From positions 1-43,746 of the forward strand of contig CAJCIQ010000161.1 of assembly GCA_903970475.1 (NCBI GenBank): DNA of 43,746 bases, read 5' to 3'. Below, piece by piece: positions 1 to 8,554 of this stretch. Both the position numbers and the translations under genes were made by a program. The notes under the pieces were generated by a model. It worked only from the letters and a program-made list of their open reading frames with translations. It was not told the DNA's origin and did not search any database. The stretch's first letter is position 1. Every line of letters starts with the position of its first letter. The stretch comes from Beijerinckiaceae bacterium. GTDB lineage: Bacteria > Bacteroidota > Bacteroidia > Chitinophagales > Chitinophagaceae.

Positions 1-407
1 AGTATCTGAAAAGATGAACCTCATTGTCAAACGATATTTTAACGGTAGCGCCAGGCCATCAATCAGCCTCCGCCTACAAAAATATCATTCGCCAATGAGG
101 CCTATTAGAAATGATGCTGACACACTTTATGTAATACTACCCCGGCTCCAGGGCATAAAGTTTCCGAAAAGCACCGCAACCCCACGCCCAGCGCCTCATA
201 CTATTTCATCGCTGTTTTTTAAGTGTAATCTTAACCTAATAGAGGGTTTCTATTTCCTGGGGATAATTGGATTAGGTGGATGCCCCCGTATTTTAACGGT
301 GTTCTAATGTATTCCTATAGGCTATAGGTTTTCATCATTGAACGGCCTATTTTTAAATGCATTCAAAAATATGGATGCCTAATTTATTTAACTTAAAAAA
401 CACCTTT
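1..407. other. Window edge, no supported gene
   Basis: I see no convincing gene before the bacilliredoxin start. An open frame at 14-307 has no recognisable domain, no signal peptide and a composition that does not look like protein. No tRNA or rRNA was noticed. The motif ATTTTAACGGT occurs twice, near each end of this stretch, but I attach no function to it. The promoter of the next gene presumably lies in the last 100 bases. Confidence 0.5.
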
Positions 408-824
408 ATGCCTTACTCTCCTTTGCTAGTGAAACCCTTTAGGGATGAACTGGTCACCACTGGTGTCAAAGAACTTTTAACTCCCCAGGATGTGGATGCC
501 CAAATTAAACAATCAGGGAATACGGTTGTTTTCGTTAATTCTGTTTGTAGTTGTGCTGCTGATATCGGACGCCCTAGTCTGTCAAAGGCCATGGAAGATG
601 CCACCAAAAAGCCGGATCGTGTGGTCTCCGTGTTCGCTGGACAGGATCTGGAAGCCACCGCCCGTTTCAGAAGTTATATCACAGACATTCCACCCTCTTC
701 TCCCAGCATAGCATTCTTTAAAGATCAAAAACTGGTATATTTTATCCCCAAGAACAGGATAGAAAACGGGACGGTAGAGGCATTGGCTTCAGATTTGGTG
801 AATGCCATGAACGAGCATTTCTAA
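408..824 (+). CDS. Bacilliredoxin-like protein (BrxA/BrxB, YphP/YqiW family)
   Basis: This is a small cytoplasmic thiol-disulfide protein of about 138 residues. The family de-bacillithiolates or otherwise reduces protein thiols. The N-terminus (MPYSPLLVKPFRDEL), the core ending in VNSVCSCAADIGRPSL and the later PPSSPSIAFF segment match the family. The usual CGC active-site motif is here Cys-Ser-Cys. The open frame extends 17 codons upstream to 357, but I chose the ATG at 408 because family members begin close to the first conserved helix. It stands alone, followed by two short hairpins. Function is from family membership; the Ser in the active-site motif could alter the redox potential. Confidence 0.85.
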   Translation: MPYSPLLVKPFRDELVTTGVKELLTPQDVDAQIKQSGNTVVFVNSVCSCAADIGRPSLSKAMEDATKKPDRVVSVFAGQDLEATARFRSYITDIPPSSPSIAFFKDQKLVYFIPKNRIENGTVEALASDLVNAMNEHF

Positions 825-838
825 TCTTAATATAACTG

Positions 839-887
839 GTTCAACTTTTCTATTGAACGGGAGCAGAAGGTCGCCACTGGCGACCTT
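839..887. terminator. Two inverted repeats between convergent genes
   Basis: GTTCAA (839-844) pairs with TTGAAC (853-858). A perfect 9-bp stem then follows: AAGGTCGCC (867-875), loop ACT, GGCGACCTT (879-887). The site lies between the plus-strand bacilliredoxin gene and the minus-strand kinase gene, so it may stop transcription from both sides. There is no strong T-tract, so the terminator call is tentative. Confidence 0.45.
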
Positions 888-938
888 AATTCGTCTATAC
901 CTGGTTTCACGAGAAGTTTAAGCGATTCATACTAGGTC

Positions 939-2447
939 TCAAGTCACCAAAGGGCTAAATACGGGTAACTCAAACCAAAAAACAGATCCTCTGCCGAGGG
1001 TGCTTTGAACGTGGATATTGACATTATGCAGGTCAAGGATTTTCTTAACGATCGCCAATCCGAGCCCCATTCCTTTGGTGGTATAGGTAAAATCAGCAGT
1101 TTGTTTGTGCCTGTCGAAAATGTACACTTGGTCTTCATTGCTAATACCAATTCCTGTATCAGCAATGACCACTTCGATTCCGCTGCTTTTCTGTTGAAGT
1201 TGGAGACGGATCTCCCCTCCCGGAGGCGTAAACTTCAGGGCATTATCCAGTAGATTTTGTAATACCCGCTCCGTGAGGGCAAGGTCAGCGAAAACGGGAG
1301 GCAGGTGTCCTGGTTGGACCAATTGTAGGTCTATATCTTTTTCTCTGGCCAATAATTCATATTTCACTTGCATATCGGAGGCCAACTCATCCAAAAGAAA
1401 GGCTTCTTTATTGGGCTGGATCTGGTTGGCTTCCAGCTTTGAATATTGAAATAACTGTTCTACCAATGTGGATAGCTTTTTCGAACTATCCATTATGGTC
1501 TTAAGATACCTATCTTCTTCGGCGGCAGTGAGGTCTCCCCTTTTTATCACCAAAGTCTCGACATATCCCTGTAATATGGACAAGGGGGTCCTCAGGTCAT
1601 GGGATACGTTGGCAATCAATTCCTGCCTTAACCTATCTGTTTCGGTTATCTTATGGATGTTCTCAACGATGGTATCTGCCATCTCATTGAAAGAGGAAGT
1701 AAGCAGGCCAAGGGTCCCCTTGATATTCCCGTCTATCCTCGCATGGTGATCCCCACTCTTAAAGCGGCTTACGACACTTGCTATCTTTCTGACACTATCG
1801 GTAATAAGGAAAAAGGTGATGACACCTATGATAAAGGCAATGATTAAAGTGGCTATGAACATCCTGCTGCCTAAACTAAAAAAGAGGTTGTTGCTGGACA
1901 TGGCCAGGATCTGCCTCTCCTTTTCACTAGCCAGGACTGCATAGGCATACCCGGCTAGTTGCCCGTTTTCATAAATGGGTGCTGCGGAAAATATGCTTTC
2001 TTCTCCGGGGGTTCTTGGGTTGTCCCCAGTAATGTATCCGTTGCCTTTTTCATCGATGAATTTTTTTACCTTGTCCACGTTAACCCTTTGGGCCTTTACG
2101 GTCTTACCGGGCACAACATAGTCGATGATCTCTCCTGACGTATCAAGTAGATATACTTCCACACTGGGATTAATGACCATAATGGAGTGCATGATGTCAT
2201 GGGTTACCGTAGTGTCCGGCAGGCCATTTTTGAGCGGCTTGGTTATGCCCACCAGGTTCGAAGCGACATCGCCATATAATTGCTGATTGATTTGATTAAA
2301 ATATTGCCTCGACACCTGGGAGGCAATGCCGATGTATACCACCCCAAGTATGATCAGAAGTAAAGTAAACACGGCGGATATCTTCCAGAAAAGGAGGTTG
2401 CCGCCGATCCGTTTTATAGGCATGCTTTTGTTTTTATAGCTCTTCAT
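939..2447 (-). CDS. Membrane sensor histidine kinase
   Basis: This is the sensor of a two-component system. A first transmembrane helix lies at about residues 24-43, followed by a periplasmic sensor domain of roughly 150 residues, a second helix at about 197-216, and a HAMP linker. The HisKA dimerisation domain carries the phospho-acceptor His283 in NVSHDLRTPLS. The HATPase domain has an N box (LLDNALKFTPPGG), a G1 box (ADTGIGIS) and a G2 box (GMGLGLAIV), so all catalytic motifs are present. Its start overlaps the end of the response regulator gene by 14 bases, so the two are translationally coupled. The stimulus cannot be inferred. The adjacent divergent spondin-type lipoprotein gene is a plausible target of the pair. 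Confidence 0.93.
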   Translation of the reverse strand: MKSYKNKSMPIKRIGGNLLFWKISAVFTLLLIILGVVYIGIASQVSRQYFNQINQQLYGDVASNLVGITKPLKNGLPDTTVTHDIMHSIMVINPSVEVYLLDTSGEIIDYVVPGKTVKAQRVNVDKVKKFIDEKGNGYITGDNPRTPGEESIFSAAPIYENGQLAGYAYAVLASEKERQILAMSSNNLFFSLGSRMFIATLIIAFIIGVITFFLITDSVRKIASVVSRFKSGDHHARIDGNIKGTLGLLTSSFNEMADTIVENIHKITETDRLRQELIANVSHDLRTPLSILQGYVETLVIKRGDLTAAEEDRYLKTIMDSSKKLSTLVEQLFQYSKLEANQIQPNKEAFLLDELASDMQVKYELLAREKDIDLQLVQPGHLPPVFADLALTERVLQNLLDNALKFTPPGGEIRLQLQQKSSGIEVVIADTGIGISNEDQVYIFDRHKQTADFTYTTKGMGLGLAIVKKILDLHNVNIHVQSTLGRGSVFWFELPVFSPLVT

Positions 2448-3135
2448 TGAATCGATATCCTACCCCCCAGGTGGTCAGTATATACGTCGGCTTGGATATA
2501 TCTTTTTCTATTTTGCCTCTCAGCCTGTTGATATGTGAATTGACCGTATGCTCATATCCTTCAAAGTCATAGCCCCATACCAGGTTTAAGAGCCTCTTTC
2601 GGTTATAACTCTTTCCAGGATTGGAAGCCAACAGGGTGATCAGTTCAAATTCTTTCGGGGACAGGTCAATCCTCATCTTGTCAAGGGTTACCTTGCGCAG
2701 ATCGGTATCGATTTCGAGTTGACCAAATTTCAAAATGGCTTTATTCAACGGGCTGTCATCATGGAGGGCCTTCTCGCTGCGACGGAAGATTACTTTTACC
2801 CTGGCTATGAACTCCCTGACACTAAAGGGTTTGGTTAGATAATCGTCCGCGCCGGTCTCCAGTCCCAATACTTTGTCAATTTCCTCTGATTTAGCGGACA
2901 AAATCATAATGGGCGTATTACGGTCGCGGGTCCTCAAGTTCCTGCATACTTCCATACCGTTCAATCCAGGTAGCATCAGGTCAAGTATGATCAAGTCGAA
3001 TTTCTCTTCTGTGGCTATTTTTAAGGCCTCCACGCCATTCTGAGAACTCCTGACTTCACAGCATAAGTCTTGCAGGTGGATGCTCAACAATTCCACGATA
3101 CTTTTATCGTCTTCTATGATCAGTACTTTGTTCAT
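2434..3135 (-). CDS. OmpR/PhoB-family response regulator
   Basis: This 233-residue protein has a receiver domain with the acidic pair Glu8-Asp9-Asp10, the phospho-acceptor Asp52 (ILDLMLPG) and the conserved Lys in LTKPF. A C-terminal winged helix (about residues 135-230) follows and carries the usual YEHTVNSHINRLRGKIE recognition segment. It is the upstream gene of the operon with the histidine kinase. Its start faces the spondin-type lipoprotein gene across about 150 bp. That spacer contains repeats of ATACTT in 11-bp phase, the layout OmpR/PhoB-type regulators usually bind. I infer, but cannot show, that it controls the lipoprotein. Confidence 0.93.
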   Translation of the reverse strand: MNKVLIIEDDKSIVELLSIHLQDLCCEVRSSQNGVEALKIATEEKFDLIILDLMLPGLNGMEVCRNLRTRDRNTPIMILSAKSEEIDKVLGLETGADDYLTKPFSVREFIARVKVIFRRSEKALHDDSPLNKAILKFGQLEIDTDLRKVTLDKMRIDLSPKEFELITLLASNPGKSYNRKRLLNLVWGYDFEGYEHTVNSHINRLRGKIEKDISKPTYILTTWGVGYRFNEEL

Positions 3136-3158
3136 GTCGGCCTAACCTTTCGATTTTC

Positions 3159-3265
3159 ATTCATACTATTTATCTAAATTCTGCAAAAAAAGTCGAAAAA
3201 GCAGGCTGTGATACTTTTGTTATACTTCTGCAACAGCTTCGGGATACGCTATCTTTTATTTTGGG
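3159..3265. repeat. Promoter-region direct repeat, copy 1
   Basis: These 107 bases are identical, position by position, to 13159-13265. The match stops at 3158, where the second copy meets the end of the IS element, and becomes imperfect from 3266, with three mismatches before the start codon. The segment is the intergenic region in front of the lipoprotein gene, so the repeat carries its promoter and probable operator. Confidence 0.95.
3211..3249 (+). promoter_or_regulatory. 11-bp-phased ATACTT repeats, candidate regulator site
   Basis: ATACTT occurs at 3211 and 3222, and ATACGC at 3244, that is, at intervals of 11 and 22 bp on one face of the helix. TACTTTTG (3212-3219) also fits the Bacteroidota -7 consensus TAnnTTTG, so the operator may overlap a promoter. 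I did not find a good -33 box at the usual distance. The site is repeated exactly at 13211-13249. Confidence 0.4.
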
Positions 3266-3286
3266 CCATAAACAAACCATAAACCT

Positions 3287-4582
3287 ATGCGTATACCCAT
3301 TTACAAAATTGTTCCCTTTATGTTGGGAGCCCTCGTGCTGGCCAGTTCCTGTAAAAAGAACCCTGGGGGCTCCATGACCACTCACCCAACCATAACTGTG
3401 GAAAATGTCCTTGACTCCAAGCCTATGGTGGAGACGGGAACATTCCAGGGAACGGGATCGCCTGCGCTTATTATGCCCGGGCAGTCCGTCAGCATCCATT
3501 TTTCAGCGGCCAAAGGCCAGGCCATTTCCTTCGTTACCATGTATGGCTGGTCCAATGACCTGTTCTTCGCACCGGCTAACCCAGGAATACAAGTCTATGA
3601 TTCAACCGGCAACCCCATACAGGGAGACGTTTCTTCTCAGATAAAGCTATGGGATAATGGCAGCAGGGTCAATACCACACCAGGCTCCAGTGTGGTTCAT
3701 CCAGGTGTAGCCAGGAGTAAACCAGTGGTAGAAGTGGTCGGCAAGGATGTGGATGGAAATAGCTATCTGCCGGCTTCCTCTTTGGTTCACGCAACACTTC
3801 AATATAATGGCAACTCTCAGTTTACGCTGACGCTCAACAATATATCCGGAGGAACGGCCAATCAAACACCGCTTAGCCCAGGTGTCTGGACGATATCTTA
3901 TATAGTCGGTGGCCAGTTGCTCAATGCTGATCCCTTCTATATGAGTGGGGTACTTACTACTCCTGCCCTTACGGCTATTGCAGAAACGGGAAATAATCAC
4001 CCGATCGATTCCACCATAGAAAGTATAACCGGAATCTTTACGCCCCTTTCACCCATATTGGTGGTGGTCTATAAGGGAATCAATAACCCCATTTATCAGG
4101 TGGGTACGCTTGATGCAGGCATCGGACTTACTTTACTGGCCCAGAAAGGCAATGCAGACACACTGGCTGCTGCTTTAATGAAAATGCCCGGCGTCAAATC
4201 TGTGTATGTGCTTCCTGCCCCTAAAACTACAGTACTCCTTCCGGCCATTGGAGAAGCCCCCGGTAGCATGGTATCCCAGGCATTGACGGTTTCTACCGGA
4301 GACCGGCTTGCTATCGCGACAATGTATGGGTTTTCCAACGACTGGTTCTTCGCCTCTATGGGTAACGGGGTTGATCCCACCATAACCGGTGATATATCCT
4401 CCAGCATAGGCCTTTACGACGATGGCACCGCGATCAACCAGTTCCCTGGCGCGGGTATCACCCAGTTTAACCTGGCGGGTACGCCCCTGGACACCAGCCA
4501 GACCATTAAGCCAGTTCCCAACCCTAATGCATTTACGACATTACCGTCCATTCCCAATATTATACGGGTAACACTGAATTAA
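3287..4582 (+). CDS. Lipoprotein with two spondin_N-type domains (copy 1)
   Basis: This 431-residue protein has a lipoprotein signal peptide ending in VLASSC, so Cys22 is the probable lipid anchor. Two homologous halves follow, at about residues 36-215 and 235-425. Each contains a TMYG(W/F)SNDxFF core (near 84 and 345) and an acidic loop of the type KLWDNGSRVNTTPG or GLYDDGTAINQFPGAG. This pattern matches the spondin N-terminal domain, which in bacteria occurs in secreted or surface proteins; its bacterial role is unclear. A terminator follows the gene. A paralogue of the same length lies at 13287-14582. Promoter repeats and the neighbouring two-component genes suggest regulated expression. 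Confidence 0.75.
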   Translation: MRIPIYKIVPFMLGALVLASSCKKNPGGSMTTHPTITVENVLDSKPMVETGTFQGTGSPALIMPGQSVSIHFSAAKGQAISFVTMYGWSNDLFFAPANPGIQVYDSTGNPIQGDVSSQIKLWDNGSRVNTTPGSSVVHPGVARSKPVVEVVGKDVDGNSYLPASSLVHATLQYNGNSQFTLTLNNISGGTANQTPLSPGVWTISYIVGGQLLNADPFYMSGVLTTPALTAIAETGNNHPIDSTIESITGIFTPLSPILVVVYKGINNPIYQVGTLDAGIGLTLLAQKGNADTLAAALMKMPGVKSVYVLPAPKTTVLLPAIGEAPGSMVSQALTVSTGDRLAIATMYGFSNDWFFASMGNGVDPTITGDISSSIGLYDDGTAINQFPGAGITQFNLAGTPLDTSQTIKPVPNPNAFTTLPSIPNIIRVTLN

Positions 4583-4609
4583 TCAGCATCACTAAGTGGA
4601 TCACCTACG

Positions 4610-4634
4610 CCCGGCAGAAATGCCGGGGTTTTTC
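4610..4634 (+). terminator. Rho-independent terminator
   Basis: A perfect 7-bp stem, CCCGGCA (4610-4616) with TGCCGGG (4621-4627), encloses a GAAA tetraloop and is followed by a T-tract. It separates the spondin lipoprotein gene from the AraC-type gene. A homologous terminator follows the paralogue at 14611. Confidence 0.85.
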
Positions 4635-4650
4635 TATGTATCTTTAGTAC

Positions 4651-5679
4651 ATGCTGTTTAAGTCTTTCATCCTCGCGGATACAGTTCAGGGCGTTTTCCT
4701 GATTATACTGTTAATGGCAGGGAAAAGGAACCGCAGTACACAGCTTTAAATAACCTGGCTGGCCATCCTTTCGGTTCAATTACTGTTCTATTACGACAAC
4801 CTCTCTGACAAGCCGGTCGCCACCCGCTGGATTTCCCTATGGGCCTTCGCATTGCCCCTGCTCGGGTCGCCCTTCTTGTATTTATATTTTCATTCGCTTT
4901 CTTTAAAACCTAAAAGAATCTGGCCTCATGTGGTGCCCTATGGCGTGTATTGTATGATCCTGTTGTTTATGCCGGTAACCGCCATAACGGGAGGATACCC
5001 CCATTTTGCCGCCTCTGGTCCTGATGGACTGGCCAATGGATTGTACTATATATTGGCCATAGTACCTGCGGTTTACGCCGTCTTCATGATAATAGAGTTG
5101 TGGAACCTTCAAAGGAAACTGGCATTGTCCTTTATCTTTCTCTTTGCGGGGTTGTTTATGTTGATCCGCATTGGAGCGCCAACTGGGCTAATAGGCTATC
5201 CAGAACTTTTTGCCCTGGTGGGTGCTGCCCGGGCCCTTTATATTTTCTATATAGGTTACCGGGTTTTACGGCCACCAACTAAAGCCGCATACCAGCATTC
5301 AGGACTTGGGTCAACCCAGGCCGAGGTGATTTTTGCGCAGTTGAGCAAGCACATGAAGGAGGTAAAGCCCTTCTTAAATGCCGACCTTACGCTCGACCAA
5401 TTGGCGAACCAGCTTGGCGTGCCTCCCCACCAATTGTCCCAGGCCATCAACCAGCAAGGAGGGACCAATTTCTTTTTATTGGTGAATACGTATCGGGTAG
5501 AGGTGATCAAAGAGCGGCTAATAGACCCGGCCTATTCATCTTTTTCCATTTTAGGCATAGCCCAGGATTGCGGGTTCCGGTCCAAATCGACCTTCAATAA
5601 GATCTTCAAAGATATCACGGGCGAAACGCCCTCGGCCTACCAAAATAAAGGTCTTTCCTTACCGGATCGGACCTCCTAG
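4651..5679 (+). pseudogene. Membrane-anchored AraC-type regulator, early stop (copy 1)
   Basis: Starting from the ATG at 4651, which aligns with the paralogue start at 15337, the frame encodes an N-terminal multi-helix membrane domain and a C-terminal AraC helix-turn-helix domain. The latter shows LTLDQLANQLGV, LSQAINQ, IAQDCGFRSKSTFNKIFK and GETPSAY. Codon 33 is TAA (4747-4749), where the paralogue has TTA, so the full 342-residue protein would need a Leu there. Downstream the frame stays open, and a shortened protein could start internally (TTG at 4852 is one option) with the HTH intact. I call it a probable pseudogene. It precedes the small membrane protein by 36 bp. Confidence 0.7.
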
Positions 5680-5715
5680 ACCTGCCCAAAAAACCCCCTT
5701 TGGCTACTTTGCAGC

Positions 5716-6348
5716 ATGCACTTTACCAACATCATCATCCATATCATTGCCGGTAGCCTCGCGCTCCTGGCCGGCACCTTAGCTCTTATTGTTAATAAAG
5801 GCGCTTATAATGGCGTTTACCACGAAGGGAAGATTCACCGGCGTTCCGGGCGCTTTTTTCTCGGCTGCCTTAGCGTCGTCATTTTTACCGGACTGCTAGG
5901 GGTGTTTATTTTTCACCGCAATACCTTCCTGCTGGTCATTACCGTCTTAAGCGGATACCTGGGTTTTTCCGGATATCGTGCCCTGCAATTGAAGGCCTCC
6001 TGTCCCGCCTGGTTTGACAACCTTACCGCCCTGGCCGCCCTGATCGCCGTTGCCTACTTCCTCTGGTATTTCCATTCCATAGGAATGATCTGGTCCCCGG
6101 TGATCATTTACAGTACGGTGGGGTACCTGCTGATCATGGTTGCCTATGATTTGTCCCGCAACTTCGTCCGCCCGCGCTGGCGCCTTTATGAGCATATCCT
6201 AAAAATGGTCAGCGCCTGGAGCGGCCTTTTATCTGCTTTCTGCGGGACGGTCTTTCCCCAGTATCAGCCTTATTCCCAATTTTTACCTTCTGTTTTCGGG
6301 ACCCTGATAGCGATTTTGTTTATACTGCAGCTGTGGAGGATCAAGTAA
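5716..6348 (+). CDS. Multi-pass membrane protein, DUF2306-like (copy 1)
   Basis: This 210-residue protein is almost entirely hydrophobic, with six or seven predicted membrane helices. The first segment (IIAGSLALLAGTLALI) is followed by GKIHRRSGRFFLG. This HRRxGR-type loop and the later WYFHSIGMIW are typical of DUF2306-like bacterial membrane proteins of unknown role. No catalytic motif stands out. It lies directly after the AraC-type frame and may belong to the same transcription unit. The paralogue at 16402-17010 keeps the same sequence pattern but is frameshifted, so only this copy appears intact. Confidence 0.6.
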   Translation: MHFTNIIIHIIAGSLALLAGTLALIVNKGAYNGVYHEGKIHRRSGRFFLGCLSVVIFTGLLGVFIFHRNTFLLVITVLSGYLGFSGYRALQLKASCPAWFDNLTALAALIAVAYFLWYFHSIGMIWSPVIIYSTVGYLLIMVAYDLSRNFVRPRWRLYEHILKMVSAWSGLLSAFCGTVFPQYQPYSQFLPSVFGTLIAILFILQLWRIK

Positions 6349-6463
6349 GGACGATATCCAACAACAATTTGCCCAAGAACGAAATTGTCAAGTGCTGGTA
6401 TACGCCTACCCTAATGTATTATTTGGAATTCTAAAGAATCAAAATTATTTTTTATTTATATAG

Positions 6464-6494
6464 TTTGGACTAAAGACATATTAACATATATTTG
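6464..6494 (+). promoter_or_regulatory. Bacteroidota sigma-ABfr-type promoter
   Basis: The -33 box TTTG (6464-6467) is separated by 19 bp from the -7 box TATATTTG (6487-6494). Both match the Bacteroidota consensus exactly. The start point would be near 6500, giving a leader of about 57 bases before the first gene of the Cys-repeat/VKOR/HTTM operon. The surrounding 150 bp is A+T-rich. Confidence 0.75.
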
Positions 6495-6557
6495 AATCGT
6501 CAGCCGCCCCTTTTTCTCACTCCAGCGATATCACCAAATCATTATTACTAATTCTTA

Positions 6558-8534
6558 ATGTCTATGAATAGGTACTGCCTTTTGCTGCTCCTCTGTGAGG
6601 TATTTTTAAGTTCCTTCAATCATCAGGGATACAAAGCTCCCCCCAAGAGATTACCCCAGCGGTTATGCGATACGGTCCCTGCTGTTGACAAATCTGGTGT
6701 GGATCTTCAATCCTTAATACCAGTGGAAGCTTCTGACTCCTTTTATGTTAGTTTTACTACCCATGGGGAGACTAATAATCATATTCTGGTAAATGGCCTC
6801 CGGGCTTTGGGACTAGGTATGGCTGCTTATGGAGTCACTCATGAAAAGAAAGCAGAAGGAGAGGTGACAACCGCAACTATAAAACGCTCCTACATTCTCC
6901 CAATAACAGGGTTGGGAATTGCCATTTCTGCAAATAAACTTTCCAAAATCGGACATAAGAACAAAACTACTGTTTACCTGAAATATTCCTTTTATAATCA
7001 ACACCTTGATCTTCTTTCAAAAGGGGTTATCCCGATTAATACAAAAAGGTTGAATAAACAATTTGTATTTAGCGGCAAGGTTGAACAAAACGGATATTTT
7101 GAAGCACAAGTTGTTTTTGAAGGTTCCCAATCCGGCAGTCTGGGAGAGCCCGCCATTGCTATCAGCCACACAATTATTCCTGGTTCCGGATCTGACATAC
7201 ATGAACAAAAGAATGATGCATATATAGAAACGCCTACTTTTTCTCCCCCTCCCATTCATGAGTTGCCTGATCCATCGGTGGCAAAAATCGAAGCAGAAAA
7301 AGGCAATCAGGTCCGGCTACCCGAATCGCATCATGTTACAATAGAACCCAATATTGATTCGGCCCGATCCCCGAACCTACCGCAACCGCATATTTCAGGT
7401 ATAGAAGTTAAATCTACTTTAGTTAATGGATCAGGCGAAGGTCATAAACCCTCCCCGACGCCTGCATCAAGAGAAGGTTCAGATAAAGGCTTGCCTAAAC
7501 CCATCACTCATTTGGGCTTTATTTACTTCAAAGTAAAATCGGAGGATCCAAACTCCGATGAAGATGGTAATCAGGAAGATGAGATCGCCAATCCCGATAC
7601 TGAGCCGGTTAAAGAACCAGACACAGATGATGATGACGATGATGACGTAGATGAGGATGATGACGAGGATGATGCTGATGACGCGGATGACTGTGATGAC
7701 GATGGCGGTGGTGCCGACACGGATGGTGACGACGATGATGATACAGAGGACGATGATGATACTGATGACCCCTGTGACGAAAGCTCTCCGGATTATAGTG
7801 CGTCGGAATGCGAAGAAGCTACTTGTGATGAACTATCCCCGGATTACGATGCCCAAGAATGTCAAGCACAGACCTGTGATGAAACTTCCGTAAATTATGA
7901 TGACAATTTATGCGATCAGGAAACCTGTGACCCTACCACAGTTAATTATAATGCATCGGAATGCGCAGCACAGAAATGTGTTACCATTGATCCAACTGTT
8001 TATAGTCAGGACCTCGCAGCTTATCAAGCAAACAATACCAATGGAACAGCATTGGTTAACCAGGTTTTCAATAGTTATTTTAATGCGCAATTTACCGCTC
8101 TTGGGATGACCGCTCCTGTGATTTTAACTGGTACCCTGCCTCCCTCGTCCACTGGTTGCACCGGGTGGGCCTCTAATGGTGCATTTGTGTTTACGGATAA
8201 CGGTGAATCATATGATAGTTACAGTTTTACGAATCCTAGCAGCGGGACGATATACCTGTCTAATATTGTAATGAATGGGGGCTTGGATGATATCCTTGGG
8301 TATATGAGCCATGAGTTAATGCTTTCCTATTTTGTACAAAAAGGTATGACCGCCTATATAAATACACCACTTGGAGAAGCCTGTGCATATGCATTTGAAG
8401 CGGATATATGGACTATTTTGGGTCAGACCGCTAATGCCAGTGCAGCTAATACTTCCGCAGCCAATTTGATGGATTCTATTGGAAAGTCAGATTACGGCAC
8501 AAGTTTTCCAGCTTATCCGAACGCGCCTTGTTAA
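6558..8534 (+). CDS. Secreted Asp-rich, Cys-repeat protein with zincin-like C-terminus
   Basis: This 658-residue protein belongs to no family I can name. A hydrophobic start (CLLLLLCEVFLSS) looks like a signal peptide. Residues about 40-190 form a beta-rich domain; 190-330 are Pro/Ser-rich linker; about 333-405 are almost all Asp and Glu, resembling calcium-binding repeats. Residues 406-473 are four exact 17-residue repeats with Cys at positions 1 and 13 of each. The last 150 residues contain MSHELMLSYF and later GEACAYAFEADIW. These resemble a HExxH zincin with a downstream Glu, but the second His is Leu, so it is probably catalytically inactive. It heads the operon with the VKOR-type oxidase, which could form its disulfides. 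Whether it is an effector, adhesin or bacteriocin precursor is unknown. Confidence 0.6.
   Translation: MSMNRYCLLLLLCEVFLSSFNHQGYKAPPKRLPQRLCDTVPAVDKSGVDLQSLIPVEASDSFYVSFTTHGETNNHILVNGLRALGLGMAAYGVTHEKKAEGEVTTATIKRSYILPITGLGIAISANKLSKIGHKNKTTVYLKYSFYNQHLDLLSKGVIPINTKRLNKQFVFSGKVEQNGYFEAQVVFEGSQSGSLGEPAIAISHTIIPGSGSDIHEQKNDAYIETPTFSPPPIHELPDPSVAKIEAEKGNQVRLPESHHVTIEPNIDSARSPNLPQPHISGIEVKSTLVNGSGEGHKPSPTPASREGSDKGLPKPITHLGFIYFKVKSEDPNSDEDGNQEDEIANPDTEPVKEPDTDDDDDDDVDEDDDEDDADDADDCDDDGGGADTDGDDDDDTEDDDDTDDPCDESSPDYSASECEEATCDELSPDYDAQECQAQTCDETSVNYDDNLCDQETCDPTTVNYNASECAAQKCVTIDPTVYSQDLAAYQANNTNGTALVNQVFNSYFNAQFTALGMTAPVILTGTLPPSSTGCTGWASNGAFVFTDNGESYDSYSFTNPSSGTIYLSNIVMNGGLDDILGYMSHELMLSYFVQKGMTAYINTPLGEACAYAFEADIWTILGQTANASAANTSAANLMDSIGKSDYGTSFPAYPNAPC
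7773..7976 (+). repeat. Four 51-bp coding repeats (17-residue Cys repeats)
   Basis: The units begin at 7773, 7824, 7875 and 7926. Each encodes Cys-Asp-(Glu/Pro)-x-(Ser/Thr), then (Pro/Val)-(Asp/Asn)-Tyr, and a second Cys at position 13. The protein-level period is exact with no length variation, while the DNA units have diverged, so these are old repeats kept by selection and not a recent slippage array. Confidence 0.85.
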
Positions 8535-8554
8535 TCCCATATAAACCTATTTAA

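Noticed and set aside
14-307. 97-codon open frame at the left end
   Set aside because: No domain, no signal peptide and no clear start context; probably chance.
7651-8109. Overlapping Met-rich frames inside the Asp-rich region
   Set aside because: They are other-frame readings of a GAT/GAC-repeat region and have no independent support.
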